Shown here: positions 1 through 13,089 of the stretch, one piece after another
Layout: every line of letters begins with the position of its first letter
Position numbering within the stretch: the first letter of the stretch is position 1
NCBI GenBank assembly: GCA_012295275.1
Contig: CM022667.1
Span: 2,617,001 to 2,681,000, forward strand
Length of the DNA: 64,000 nucleotides
Origin: Chrysomallon squamiferum
Lineage: Eukaryota > Mollusca > Gastropoda > Neomphalida > Peltospiridae
Direction: 5' to 3'
Notes under the pieces: generated by a model
The model's input: only the letters and a program-made list of their open reading frames with translations
Databases searched by the model: none
Told to the model about the DNA's origin: nothing
Position numbers and translations under genes: made by a program

Positions 1-699
1 AAAAAAAAAAAAAATAAAAAAAATTAAAATTGAGGCGGCCTGTATCTTATCATTTGAAAGAAATGTGGTTTAAAAAGCCTGACACAAGTAATAAAAACAT
101 TCACACAAAACTCACAGTAGTTTAGCAAATAGAAGACGTACAGTGTACTACAAATATTACACGCAGTTAATGGATTAATAAACGCAAAAAGAAAAACCCC
201 TCCAACATTCATGATAAATAATACTGAAATTTATGGCTGAGATAAGCCTTCGTTCGATACGAGCTTGTTTAAAACCGTCGATCAGTTTTATCTTTTATTC
301 ATAATTACATAAATCAGACGAAAAACACATCTTCAGTATCTCTGAAGATTGACGTAAAAATATCAAAATGAGAAAATTACTACATAAACGCTGTTCTCAT
401 TAAAACATTATCTGCAGTCTTATGTTGTCATTCTTTATCTTCATTTAAAATATAAGATAAAACAGTGCCAACAAAAATTTTGCGTCTGCCAGATTTAACA
501 CCATAAGAAGAGCTGGAGTTCTGAAGAATTAATAAGAAAAGGTTTCACTGAAGACGTTTCTTGAACAAAAGTTGCTTATATGGTCATGCATATATGTCTA
601 AGACTTGTACAGAGAAGATTGAAGAAATCGCGATAAGAATCGAGAATTCACGTATTAGCACTTTTCACGAATGGACATGTAGCAGTTTTTATAGATAAA

Positions 700-784
700 G
701 CCAGTCGTGGGGCCCCGGTAAGGATTGACCCTGCGACCCATCAGCATAAAACCGGTGATAACCCACTCAGTGATAGGGACCGCC
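700..784 (-). repeat. tRNA-like remnant, possible SINE head
   Basis: Read on the minus strand, this segment has an A-box-like stretch (TATCACTGAGTGG) followed about 31 bases later by a B-box-like stretch (GGGTCAATCC), which is the spacing of an RNA polymerase III tRNA promoter. The local GC content is much higher than the surroundings, and a run of C bases (minus strand: G) adjoins it. tRNA-derived SINEs are known in cephalopods. The acceptor stem and anticodon arm are not clean, so this is not called a functional tRNA. It could also be a chance match. Confidence 0.35.
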
Positions 785-3351
785 CCGCCCCCCCCACCCC
801 CACTGGTGCATTCGGTTTATAAAGAAAGTTGACATTGAAATTTTTTTTCTTTTTCGAAAGTTTTAATAGAACAGATTAGAAAGATGTTTGAATTTGATTA
901 CAATTTTCATTTTAATTCTAATAAATTAATAATGATAAAGAATGCAGAAGATGTAAAGAGTAAGTAGCTCTCTCTCTCTCTCTCTCTCTTTTTTTTCGTA
1001 TCAAACGAATGAATGAATGAATAAATAAATTAATAAATAACCATAAATAAATTTCTTTTTACCCTCTGGTATACCCATTCAGTGCCTCTCTACGATTTGT
1101 TGGATATTTATCTCTTTATCTATCTTGACATCCACAAGTCCTCATTTAGTGCAACAGCAAAAGTAATAAACATCTGTTGAAAACCATTAAATTTGAGAAC
1201 TACTAATGAATTCCGTTTCAACGAGCCGAGTTTTTATCAAAATAGCCCCATATAGCTTACTTGGGAGTCAGAAACTGGTTTATCTCAAACTTAATTATGA
1301 CGTCACTTGAACTTTGACTTCCGATCTTTAAGCATGTTATTAAAGAAAAAAAAAAAAAATGTGCAGTTTTAACTTTTATTACCTTTGCTCGAGAAAGGTT
1401 GAAAATAAATGATTGAATTATGTGGGCCTATATGTTTAATGTAATAATAATAGTAATAATATCGTATGTGCAAAATAAAATAGGAAGATACTGTACAAAG
1501 AATGTGTCTGCATTATGAATACATTCAGAATAAAATACCATTCGAATATGTTATAGTAAATTAGCATTTCAACTGGTTTAAATTACAGCGATAAGTGAAA
1601 TACAGGAGCAGCAGCAGCTATAAAACTGTGAATTTTATTTAGCAATAATTTTACCAACAGCAATGTCCAAGAATAGTGGTGCTCCTTATAGATCTAGTAA
1701 CAGTAGTAATGGCCGTAGGTGTTGACGTAATAGTCATAGAAACAGTAGTGGTAGTGGTAATTACAGTGTAACAGCAGCAGTAGAAGCGGTAGCAGAAGTA
1801 GTATTGAGAGTAGTTGTAGTGTAGCTAAAGTAGTAACAGTAGTAGTTGAAGTAGCAGCAGCAGCAGTAGTACTAGAAGGAATAGCAAACGCATCATTAGT
1901 GGCTTTAGTAGTAATTTTTGGTCTTGTTGAGGCAAATTCATGTTACTATGAATTTTTAAAGAACGTTTCGCCGACTTGAATGAGTCAGCTTTTAATGGTG
2001 GGAAATAAAATTAATTATAATAGGCGCAATAGTAGTTCCGGTTTGCGGCCCACCTGTGGATTTACTAACTATTATAATTATTATTAGGTTACTGATACAG
2101 CAAAAGCGCACAAGTGTAATTTTCTATTTATTTTGGCACATAAACGACGTAGTGCCAAAGGTTAAGCGGCAGATAACATAACCAGTTTCCGGTTGCAAGC
2201 GCGGTGACATTTATATTAATTCCGCGTCCATTTTGTATAATTGCAGTTAATTATAAACTCTGGCACACGTGCGTTTACAAGTCGTTCCTGAATTCAAGAA
2301 TTGTTTTCAGGTTAGACTTTGCTAGCGTGAATAGATGCCAAGAATAATAAATAAGTGAATATATATATATATATAAATATTCATGCAGATGTAATCATAA
2401 TATTTGTACTGAAATTTTTACCTTCCTACATAAATATATAAATAATAAAAGAAAAACTACAAAATCAAATATAAATAATCCTAAATAAATAAATAAATAA
2501 ATAAAGTAAAAGAAAAGAAACAGATAAGAACAATCAAAGAAACAAAAATAGTTGGATAAATAAATAAATAAATAAATAAATAAAATAGAATAAATAAATA
2601 AATAATATGTTGGCTTTCGCTTTGTTTCAGGTGAAGAGAAAAAAAACGAGAAGTTCTCCAAGTATTAAATTCTGAACGTATTTTTAGAATATTTTTAATT
2701 ACATGTTGATACAATTGTTATAACAGACCGTTAAAATAGACCATTCGACTTTATTATTTTTTTTATTCATTTATTTTTATTTATTTTAATATTCTTTATT
2801 TTATTTTATTTATTTTAATATCTTTTATTTTTTATTTTATTTTATTTTATTTTATTTTATTTTTTGTTTTATTTTGTTTTGTTTTGTTTTATTTTATGTT
2901 ATTTTATTTTTCAGATGTTTATTGTATAGATTAAAGCTATTAAACGACAGAACCCAATACCGCGGGGTGTTATTTCAAACAAAATCATGTCTGACTTATG
3001 CTTATTCTGGGCGGTCGTTTCACTTGCTTTTGAACTTGGTGTAAGTTTTGGGCGGGTTTCCGAAATGTTAGCACCTCTTCGAGGTCCACTGACTTTCCTT
3101 GACACGAGTATTTCATTTCTGACAACTTAGTATTTAGTGCTTCTTGTTCGTACAGTTTATTTTCATAATGGCGTGTCTTGTTTTTGTGTGATTTCAACTG
3201 GCAGGTTTTGATGAAAATGCATCACTATTCCTGCGACTTTCTATTCGCTTGATTAACGTCACTTTGTTTTTATATGTTATCAGTTTGTTTACTACAAATG
3301 GGATTTGTTAAAGATTAGCAAATCAAGTGGAAACCTTACTATATTGTTTTT

Positions 3352-3352
<1 letters not shown>

Positions 3353-3443
<91 letters not shown>
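3353..3443. repeat. (TC)n microsatellite
   Basis: An almost uninterrupted CT dinucleotide run of about 45 units. Open frames of alternating Leu-Ser across it are artefacts of the repeat. Confidence 0.95.
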
Positions 3444-3446
<3 letters not shown>

Positions 3447-3836
3447 GGAGTGACTCTATGTTTTGTGTTCTGCCACTCTTACCATTTCTGTCAAGATCAT
3501 CAATACGTCTTGCATAATTACTCTTTTTAATGTTAACTGTTAGATCCTTTACTCTTCTTCTCTCATTAATCTCTCTTCTGCTTCTTTCTTTTTCTCTGAA
3601 TCACCTTTCTCTCTCTTTTTTTTTCTTTCTATTTATCTATGTCTACAGTCCTACCTCTGTATCTCGTCAATGTCTTTCATAATTATTTCCTTCAGAATTA
3701 ACTTGTCAGTCATAATAACGACTCTTTTTTTTTTTCCCAGAATTTCCTGTCATTAACCCGGTCCGTTTTCCCTTTAACTGCCTTCCTTTCAACCCTCTCT
3801 CCTTTAAAACAGAACGTTAATAACAGTATGGTAATG

Positions 3837-3874
<38 letters not shown>

Positions 3875-5601
3875 CGCATATTTGTTTTGTGATCTTTAAG
3901 ATATTTGGTTTTAGTCTTTTCAACAATCATTTGATTCTTCTTAAGCACAGAATTATTATTATTATTATTGATATAGTTAGCAAATATTTAAAAAACCAAA
4001 GTAAAACTCATGTGGGTTTATATCAAATTTATTTATACGTTCTCAGGCGAATTTACTTATTTAACTGTAAACATACAAGTTTACGTTGACGCACGCATGT
4101 GTTTTTGCAGTCAACAAAAAAAACACCAGCTACTGTTGCCGGCCATTCTGATTTCCAAGCAACCGGGTCGGTGTCGCGTCGGTTTCAAATATTTCAGATA
4201 GCAGAAGAATGTTGACCTTTGACCCTTCGTACCTCCCCCCCCCAGGGCACAGCTGGGAGGCAGAAATATGAAGCCGGTGTTTGTGTTAAAGTGAAGCAAA
4301 GCATCTTTGTTTTAGCGCTCTAATCGACAACAATCAGCCTGCACAGAATAAATATACGAAACTGCGGCACGCACCTGGTGTAAACAAGAAATTTGACGAA
4401 ATGTGTAATTGAAAAAAACAACAAAAAAAACCCCCTAGAGAACAGTAGCATTGTACGATTGCCAATCTCAAAGAACGGTTCTTGTCTGCAATCAGACAGT
4501 AGAAGAGTTGTCTGAAGAGAGATAACTACGATCGTGTTTTGCCAGTTATCTGCCGTTCTCGTGCGCCGATACAATACAACAACAGAAAGCGGAGATATCC
4601 GCCGCCGCCATTCATCAACGACGTTCTGTGAAAGAAGACAATTTGTCTCTTGTTCTCTAGCACTCCCGTACACACTTGCGACTTTCGCTTGCACTTTTAA
4701 AACTCTTACTCACCACCGACGTACTCGCCAAGAAAATGTATTCATCATCCACTGATGCTAAAGATAGGACATTTCGATGTTAAGCAGATGTAACATTTAA
4801 AATTATAACCATTTTTAAATCTACATTACAACTCCATTACTGCCACTGTTATTGTTACTCTTTTATTACTACAACTACAAATACTATCTCTACCACTACT
4901 ACTACTACTACTTCCACCACTACTACCTCTTCTACTATTGCTTTTGCTATTAATACTTCTATCGCTACTACTACTACTATTGCTTCTACTACTACTACTA
5001 CTGCTACACTGAAAAGAAGAAGAAGAAACATAATAATAATAAAAAGTAAATAAAACTGATGTCCACATGTGTATATATACTCTGTTATGCTCTAAATGAT
5101 ATTCGAGCTGAACTGGGTTCCAAAGTTACAATTTGATTTACTGACGAAGTGGATATGGCGGCACACATCAGCGATGAGATGGCAATGCCAAGAACTGTGA
5201 ATAGACAAACACTACAGAATTCTTAATTCATATATTGCTTTGAACCCGCCCTTTACCTAAAGTATAATCACTTTTGATAAGACCATACAAGTTAAAGCAG
5301 TAATAGATATTAAATGATATTTTATTATTTATTGGGATGATGAAATTAATTTTCCTTCACACACACACACACACACACATTTATAATTAAGGGTTTCTCT
5401 GTGTGTTTGTGTCTTCACATTTCGCTTCCAAACATAATACTTTCACTGTCTAATGACTGTTTCATTATGTCGGTTATTTATTTATTTTTTTTATTCATTA
5501 TTTATTTACAATATTCATCAGTATTACGTTTCCACAAATATTCTTTTCTTTTCTTTTAGTTATTTATTTATTATTAATTTTTCACATGTTCAATTTTACA
5601 G

Positions 5602-7158
5602 GTTCCGTTTACGATGTCTGGGCTTAATCCTGCCCGAAGTTTCGGCCCGGCTGTGATAATGGGCGTGTGGGCCAATCATTGGGTAAGTTGAAAACTTGAA
5701 CCTCATTGGACCAATTCAGTACTACGTCATCAGTGTTATTTATACGTTATTAATTATTTCCTGCCTTCATTTTGTTTTAAAGAAAGATGATGATGAACAT
5801 TATGATGATGTTGATGTTAATCAGAAATATATTAAAAGGAATGACAGTTTGTATATGGTGAACGAATGTGCATGCATGTGTTGGCATATATTTATAGGTG
5901 GGTGAGTGCGTATACGTGTATCTCTGTATAGGTGTATCTATGTATGTGTGTGTGTCTGTGTGTGTGTGTCTGCGCGATCGTTTGTGTGTATAGTCCGGGT
6001 GAGAAACATCTATTGCTCAGTTATCATCAGTATAACTTACGAGATTTCCAGATAGTCAACTTTACCCTGTATGAGAAGTAAATTAATTAAAAAAAAAAAA
6101 AAAAATATATTAAGTAAAATTAAAAAAAGAAAAATAGCTCATGGACATCTGCAGCTATGTTTTTTTTTTTTTTTTGTTCTTATCGAAATATAAAAAAATA
6201 ACCATATCTGACATTTTACAAACGTTAGCAGTCTCAAATAATTTGAGATGTCGTTAAACATATAATTATTCATTTTAAGAGGCACAAACGCCGTTTCGTG
6301 TATCACCGGTGATTGTATCATGTAGGTGGATAACGAAATGTGAAAGAAAAGAGAAAACAGGGGTTACTGTTGCTGTCACTGTGTCCCTATCGTTTCATCG
6401 TACATTAATGTTAGGAGGGCTAACTAAACATTTTTTCACATGTGGTTCCAATAAGCCGAGAGACGAATTCGCACCATGAATCTACTCACATTTTACATAA
6501 TTTGAAAAATGTCTTATCGCCTGCTCTGTTTTTCATGTGTTTTATTAAAATCTGATGTCTGAGAATACGCGGTTAGCTTTCAAGCCTGAAGACCCCGTGG
6601 TCTGTCTGTGTGGATGAAGAACAGATGAAGTGGGTCGGGGACAGGAGGTCGGGGGTAAACTTTAAAACTCCGTGGGTGCCATTTTCTAAGTTATATGTAA
6701 ACTGTTTCATTATAACAGTTTCCTGAAGTCGAAAATAAAGAGTAATAAAATATATATTATTTAAGCATAAGGAAATCATTTTACATAATTACATATAAAG
6801 TAATATGTAAACTGTTTCTACAAAACACATCATAAATAACCGTTTAGAAATATTCATGTTAATTTACTGAAAGTATTCAAATGCTTAACCCTAACCCCCG
6901 TTTTTTTTCTCCATTCCAGACAGTCTCTTTTATAACATGTATAAAACATCGTGATTCTGTTTTTAATGAATGTTTCGATATTTTTCTTCTTTTAATTTTT
7001 GTTTTTTGTTATTTTTATTTTTTACATACTTATTTATTTAATTTTTGAAAGATTTCTTTATAGAAACAATCTCTATTGTATTAACTTAAATATATATTTT
7101 TTTTAAATTTAGACCATTGAAGAATAAAACTAATATAAAACTTAAGAGCCTAAAATTC

Positions 7159-7205
<47 letters not shown>

Positions 7206-7815
7206 TTACCAGAGCGCAACTCTTTCTAAGACCTTTTTAAAATTTTCACTAAGCTGAAGCCACAAGCACGAAATCCATCCCATTTTTAATTTATTTTTAT
7301 TATTATTATTTTTTAAAAAATAATAACACTAATTTGTTGTTTATTTTTTAAATCATTTTTGGCGGATCTAGTACATTTCACTTGAAAACGAAAGATATTT
7401 ATAAATTAGGTCAGAGAAAGAGAAGTCTGTGCAACAAAGGCTGTTTGAATTTTCAGTTTTGAAATAAACTGATTAATAAATATCTTGTATAAACAAAGTC
7501 ACACATTCCCCAAACACAGAACAGAACAGAATGGAACGGAAGTGGTTGTTTATGCAAGGAACAAAATTCTGAATGCTGTTTAGAAACGCAGCAGACGTGT
7601 AACTGGAAGGACACGAGCTCAGCCAATGAAATCGCTCCTTTCTTTAAACACAATCATTACAGACGCTTATCTTTACTGGACATACGTCGGCCAGTTTAAA
7701 GTGAAAAACCAGTAATTGTCATGGAAAATGATTTGTTATTTATTGATAAAGATCGGAAAGAATTCATTTTTCATTCAAAGATAATTCGTGATTAATATAT
7801 ATAAACGCATACACC

Positions 7816-7862
<47 letters not shown>

Positions 7863-9043
7863 ACATTTTGACTGTTAGGAGAATCATTTGTTCTTGCATT
7901 TGTTCACACACACACACACATATATATGTTTAAACAGCTTAGGCTTTGATTCACACTAAAGTGCATTAAAAACCTAAATCACTTTACAAATTGTATTTAA
8001 ATGGAAGCACAAATGATATTTTCAGTGATCAAAATTTTCACAATTTAAAATAAAACAACAGAGGCTAACAGAATTATTAGGTTCTGAAATATAAGAACTG
8101 TATCAAGGTAAGGTCGAATGATACACGATTAAATGATAAAGCCGGGGACTGTAGGTGCAAACGATTACCCACATAGATAAGTGCAACTCGTTCAGACATC
8201 CGAAGATTTACGAATCTGGATGTAGCGGGAGAAGAAGGAGGAGGGGGGAATAAATGCCAGAATGATTAAAGTGCAAATGAATAAAATGTTCATAACGCTT
8301 TTATCTCGGCCAATTATACATATATCAACGGAAATAGATTTGTAAAGCGTAACGCCTGAACGTTCCATTTCGGATAAAAGAACTTCATCAGAAAGGCAGA
8401 TGTTTCTCATTTACCATTTCGTCTGGCATTATCTCTGTACTCAAGTGGTCGGAGTTGGGTTCATGGGTATAAAGTGATGCAAATGGTTCAAATGTGCGTC
8501 AGAGGTCATTATTATCTTGTAAACTTCAAAACCCGACTCTAGATGTGTAATTAGATGACATTGTGCATGTGTATTTTGGTTCGCGCACGCTTGTGTGTGT
8601 CTTTTTACGCGTGCGTTCACACGTATATGAGAAAGAGAGAATGTTAATGAAATGTGTATATGTTGATCACATTTATTTTAAATCTGTTCCATTTTTTTAA
8701 TAGTATACTCCCTGTTTCTTTTGTAAATAGTTGCTTTTTTTTCTTTCGTTATTATTACTTCTTTATGCAGGTATACTGGGTGGGCCCTGTCGTAGGAGGA
8801 ATGGTGGCCGGAGTGTTGTATGAGTACATTTTCTCCGCTGGAGCGACAATCGAAATAGCAAAGAAATGTCTTCTGCGAAGCAAAAAGAAGCCGATGCCGG
8901 AAGACGACGGTGCTCCAATTGTTGTGGTGGAAGATGCTAACAAAACAGAACTCGTTGAGCTGAACGATACGCAGACGGAAGAAAAGGAAGAGAAAACGGA
9001 CGAGAAAGCCAAACTGACAGACGACAACGAAAAAATCGAATAA
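5602..9043 (+). CDS. Aquaporin (classical water channel), last two coding exons
   Basis: This is the C-terminal part of a membrane water channel of the MIP family. Exon A (5602-5682, 27 codons) follows an acceptor TTTTACAG and ends at a GTAAGT donor. It encodes the second NPA half-helix, including SGLNPARSFGPAV, with the Arg of the selectivity filter right after NPA. Exon B (8771-9043) follows TTTATGCAG and begins VYWVGPVVGGMVAGVLYEY, the sixth transmembrane helix. It continues as a hydrophilic tail rich in Lys, Glu and Asp and stops at 9041-9043. Both junctions are phase 0, so the exons join directly. The intron is about 3.1 kb. The first NPA motif and helices 1-5 are outside the window. The NPAR and helix 6 sequence fits a classical aquaporin better than an aquaglyceroporin, but the subclass is not certain without the other half. 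Confidence 0.9.
5683..8770 (+). other. Aquaporin last intron
   Basis: Intron between the two aquaporin exons, starting GTAAGT and ending TTTATGCAG. It contains a TG-rich tract near 5940-5990, a (TAA)n run at about 7159-7203 and a (GT)n run at about 7819-7860. No other exon or RNA gene was recognised in it. Confidence 0.75.
7819..7860. repeat. (GT)n microsatellite
   Basis: An uninterrupted GT dinucleotide run of about 21 units inside the aquaporin intron. A short AC run follows about 45 bases later. Confidence 0.95.
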
Positions 9044-9118
9044 ATAAATACTTTTAAAATTTAAAACGAAAGATAGAGAAAGTACTATGCAGTTTTGAAG
9101 TTTGATAATTATTCACAT

Positions 9119-9148
9119 CATAATGTAATAAGTAATTATTACATTATG
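9119..9148. other. Perfect inverted repeat in the aquaporin 3' UTR
   Basis: CATAATGTAATA at 9119-9130 is the exact reverse complement of TATTACATTATG at 9137-9148, with a six-base centre whose outer bases can also pair. It lies about 75 bases after the aquaporin stop codon and about 20 bases before a candidate AATAAA at 9168-9173. In the mRNA it would form a 12-13 bp hairpin close to the cleavage site. Confidence 0.6.
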
Positions 9149-9167
9149 TTAAGTTCAATAACGATCA

Positions 9168-9173
9168 AATAAA
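9168..9173 (+). terminator. Candidate aquaporin polyadenylation signal
   Basis: AATAAA about 125 bases after the stop codon, in the expected range for a 3' UTR signal. Other AATAAA copies exist nearby in this AT-rich DNA, including one immediately after the stop codon, so the used site is uncertain. Confidence 0.4.
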
Positions 9174-9965
9174 AATATCTGGCTCGGTTTTCGTTTTTTT
9201 ATACTATCAGTTAAATATGTTTTATTTCCACCTTGATATAACAGAGAAAGCTTTAAAAGAAAGATAGAAGGAAAATTGTGGAAACTTCTTGCCACTACAT
9301 ATTAAATTACATTTCAGAAATTTGGCAGCAGTATTTTTAATAAATTTCTGATATTTATTAGCACGACAGTATTATACTTTCAAATAAAATTAAATGTAAC
9401 ATTGTTAATATACATTTAAAACTTACATATAATGTATTATATAATTTGCATGCTGGACATTTTTTGTGTTATTTTTGTTGTATATAGATCTACAAGTATT
9501 TAGTATGTTCTGTTTATTGTAATCCCTGTTGCTCAGAAGCTTATATTAGGTTTAATTTGCATTTTAATATTTCGGTTTATGAATATTCTGATAAAACTAT
9601 ACGTAGTAACCTTAGGTTTTTCTACATTGAATGTACTGAAGCAAAAAATAAAAAATAAAAATAAAAATAAATAAATAAATAATAATATTAAATCACTCAC
9701 TCATAGTCATAAGCTGTACTTTTGCCTTTGTTTATAATTAAAAACTTTTGTACTGACATCTCAGGTGATAGTGACTGTAGTAATGGAAAAAAAAAAAAAA
9801 ATATATGTTTAATGTTAAAAACTTACTGTGGGTCTTTTAAAAAAATCATTATTAGTAGCTAGAACAGAAGGCTAAACTCCGTATGTCATATATTTTTGAT
9901 CATGCACCTAATAAGAATTTATATTTTAATTTAAAGAAATTCATTTTTTATTTTATATAGCAGTT

Positions 9966-10262
9966 TATTGTTCCACTTTGGAAATTCTCCACAGTTTACT
10001 TAATTTGTAATTAACTATATTTTTCTTAATAACATTCATAAGTTTGTATGTATAATTTCAACCAAATTGTTACTTGAGTTTTCATTTTCATATTTTTTTA
10101 AATTTTTATTGTTCCACTTTGGAAATACTCCACAGTTTACTTAATTTGTAATTAACTATATTTTTCTTAATAACATTCATAAGTTTATATGTATAATTTC
10201 AACCAAATTGTTATCAATATATTTTACTTGAGTTTTCATTTTCATATTTTTTTAAATTTTTG
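9966..10262. repeat. Tandem duplication with a period of about 142 bp
   Basis: The segment starting TATTGTTCCACTTTGGAAAT appears twice in direct order, at about 9967 and 10109, with only a few substitutions and a short insertion in the second copy. The high similarity points to a recent duplication. Confidence 0.85.
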
Positions 10263-11639
10263 ATTATAATAATTTCTTTTCACTCAAAATGAAATTATAA
10301 AATTTTAAATAGATTGTCTCATTAATGTTTGTAAACATTTTATTGTTCATCACTGTGAATGCATGTCCACTTTAAGATCTGTAGATTTTTTTCTTTCTAG
10401 AAAAATAGGAATTTACACATGTTTATATAATAAAATCTGACATAGAACATTGTATTTTTCTGTTTTATTTGTAATTTTTTAACCCAGCTAGGATGCAGGA
10501 ATAATAACTGATGGTTAGTTAAACTTTGAAGAAAAGGGAAGGGTTGATAAAAATACATGGTACCAAGTATTAAGAAAACAAGTTGTGGGAAGCAGATGCT
10601 AAAACAATTAATATAGTAATATATCCTTGATAATATAAAATAATATAACTATCTGATATAAGAGGAATTTAACTGTTGTAAAACCAGAGGTTAATATGCA
10701 TTATTTTCTTTTTCCATTTTTGTCAATATTATGTTTTGTACTTCTATAGCAATAGAAAAAAAATCAGTTGTAATAAAAAGATTTGTGAATTCATATTTAC
10801 TTACAGTAGATTGGGAAATGCAAACTGGCTAATTTGAAAATATAAATTTAATAATGGTAAAACTAAATGAGGCAAAAGGTGCAAATGTAACGAAATCGGT
10901 CACGCCCACTAACTAGTAACTCAGTCTGATGTGGCTTTTTGTCGAGATTTCCGGTTATTGGTATCAAAATTGATCATACCAGAATACATTATGAATTAGT
11001 CTATCAATCAAATATGTTGTATGTTAACGGATAGTGATTTAGTGACAAATATGTCTACTGAAGAATGCATAACACAACAATAAAATATATTACAGTTTAT
11101 TAGATTGATCAAGAAGTATATATACAACAAAGTATTTTTACACTGCTGCAAATACAAAACTGAAGAATAGAAAATCAATGTGACATAAATGGAAAAAAAT
11201 GTTTGTTACAGGTAAAAAAGAAAAAGAAAACAAAATTATGGAAGTAATGAATATTAATAAGTAAAAATATAAAATGTGAAAGAGAGCATTAATGAAGTAG
11301 ATGATTTTTATATGTGTATGAAATGTCATCGATTTGTTGTCTGTTTTTGAATAAAACCAGACTACCTCCTGCCATTTTACATGACTGTTCTAAGAACATT
11401 CTTCTCTAATATACAAGACAGATTAGCAATACTCAAAGATAAAAATACAAATGTTATACATGCAGTCATGAAAAACATTTTCAGACAAGTCATTTTTTTT
11501 AATATTCTGCATCTTACTAATGCTGAATTATATTTTCTGACAGTAACACTTTCATATTCATATTCTCAAAACATATTCCTGCAACATAACTAGTTCCACT
11601 GTACGATACTAATAAATCTGTATTCATACAAATTTTGTT

Positions 11640-12080
11640 ATATTTGTATTCCAACAATCCATCTAGTTCAGAACTTTTTCAGAATTCCTACAACACACCT
11701 AGTTCAGTACTTTTGTCTGAATTACAACACATCTATTTCCGTAATTGGTGTCTCAGTTACTACAGCACATCTAGTCTGAATTCCTACAAAACATCAAATT
11801 CAGTCATTTTTGTCTGAATTACAACAGCACATCTAGTTCTGTCCTTTTGTCTGAATTCCTACCACATACTTATTTCTGTGCTTTTTTCTGAATTCCTACA
11901 AGATATCTAGTTATTTTGTTACATCTAACATTCCTACAACATCTAGTTATGCTGTAATATCAAATTATCTAATCCTACATCAGATTAAGTTATCTAGCAC
12001 ATCTAGTCCTTAGTTATATCCAGTAATCTTCCAACACATTCCAATTCCAGTTAAATATCTAGTCCCACAAAAGCATGTAG
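11640..12080. repeat. Degenerate tandem repeat, period about 40 bp
   Basis: Variants of ACATCTAGTTCAGTACTTTT followed by GTCTGAATTCCTACAA recur about ten times. Divergence is high and the period is irregular, so the array is old. Confidence 0.6.
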
Positions 12081-13054
12081 GACTGTACTTTCTATTTATA
12101 TTCTTATAATACATCTCTACTGTTACATAGATCAATTATTTCCAACTTTTTAAATTACTGATATAGCTCACACAATAGCACCAGTCTAGTTTCTGTTTAT
12201 TTTAAACAGAATGCTTCAATATCAAGTTCAAATTACTGAATATGATTTCTTTTTTAAGCCTGTTTTTGTTATATATCTGTGAACATAGTTCTTGTAAATA
12301 ATTCAGTTAAACTTCTGATTATCTTCTGCTAAGCATATTGAATTACTAATGAAAGTACACTTGCAGTATGTGCATCATGAAGTACATTTTGTATAAATAC
12401 TGTTTTAAATATGAATTAGTTTACTATTATTGTTTTATGTTATTACAATTTCAAAAAGATCCTTATTCATTTGTTTTGTTTCCAATCATTTACACAGATT
12501 AAATTTACAAAGTCTGTTTTAAACAACTGTATTGAAGAAATATCTAATTATTTATGATTCGTTCCTTTTTTTCTTTGTGTCTTAATAACTGCCTTAATAA
12601 CTGAAAAATAAATAAATGAATTTTTGTTGGCTGCCCATGTGCAAAATAATAGGGATGTAAATAAAATAACAAAACTAATAAAGTAATATAGTAAAAATAG
12701 CAGCAAACAGATTAGTGCATTTAGTTTGTGGGATATAAAACTATGCTGAAAAAAAAAAATATAGCTGAAAAGGACAGGTAATGCAGTAAGAAAAAAAAAA
12801 GTAAAATGAATGTGACGTAACAGCAATATTTCAATACAAAACAAATTATGTACAGACAAGGTTATATGTTATACAGTAAGAATTGCTAAGGTGGATAGTG
12901 TACAATCTAATAAAACAGTAAAAATGAAAGCTTTATCAACAGAGTTACAGGGTTATTCTCAATTTAAAATGGAAAAAAGAAAATATAGGAAATCCAATAA
13001 TTTAGTGTTTCATTTTGATTTAAAAACAAATATTTATTTTACAAAAGGTTAGAT

Positions 13055-13089
<35 letters not shown>

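Larger units (their letters stand above)
1..5601. other. Intron or upstream region of the aquaporin gene, no supported exon
   Basis: No exon could be supported here. The stretch holds simple repeats: trinucleotide GTA/CAG-like tracts around 1600-1915, TAAA/TTTA tracts around 2480-2600 and 2750-2910, the TC run at 3353-3443, a poly-A run near 3840-3871, and an ACT/TCT tract near 4880-5010. Two less AT-rich islands stand out, about 2910-3220 and 4500-4750. Both have short open frames but no recognisable domain or paired splice sites. Earlier aquaporin exons, including the first NPA motif, must lie to the left of the window or were not recognised. Confidence 0.6.

Noticed and set aside
2911-3197. 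A coding exon on the minus strand in the less AT-rich island
   Set aside because: Two overlapping open frames exist but show no recognisable domain, no consistent splice partners and no clear choice of frame.
4320-4755. A gene of about 124 residues (minus) or 73 residues (plus)
   Set aside because: Both strands are open over the same short island, with no signal peptide, domain or splice evidence. It was left as unexplained sequence.
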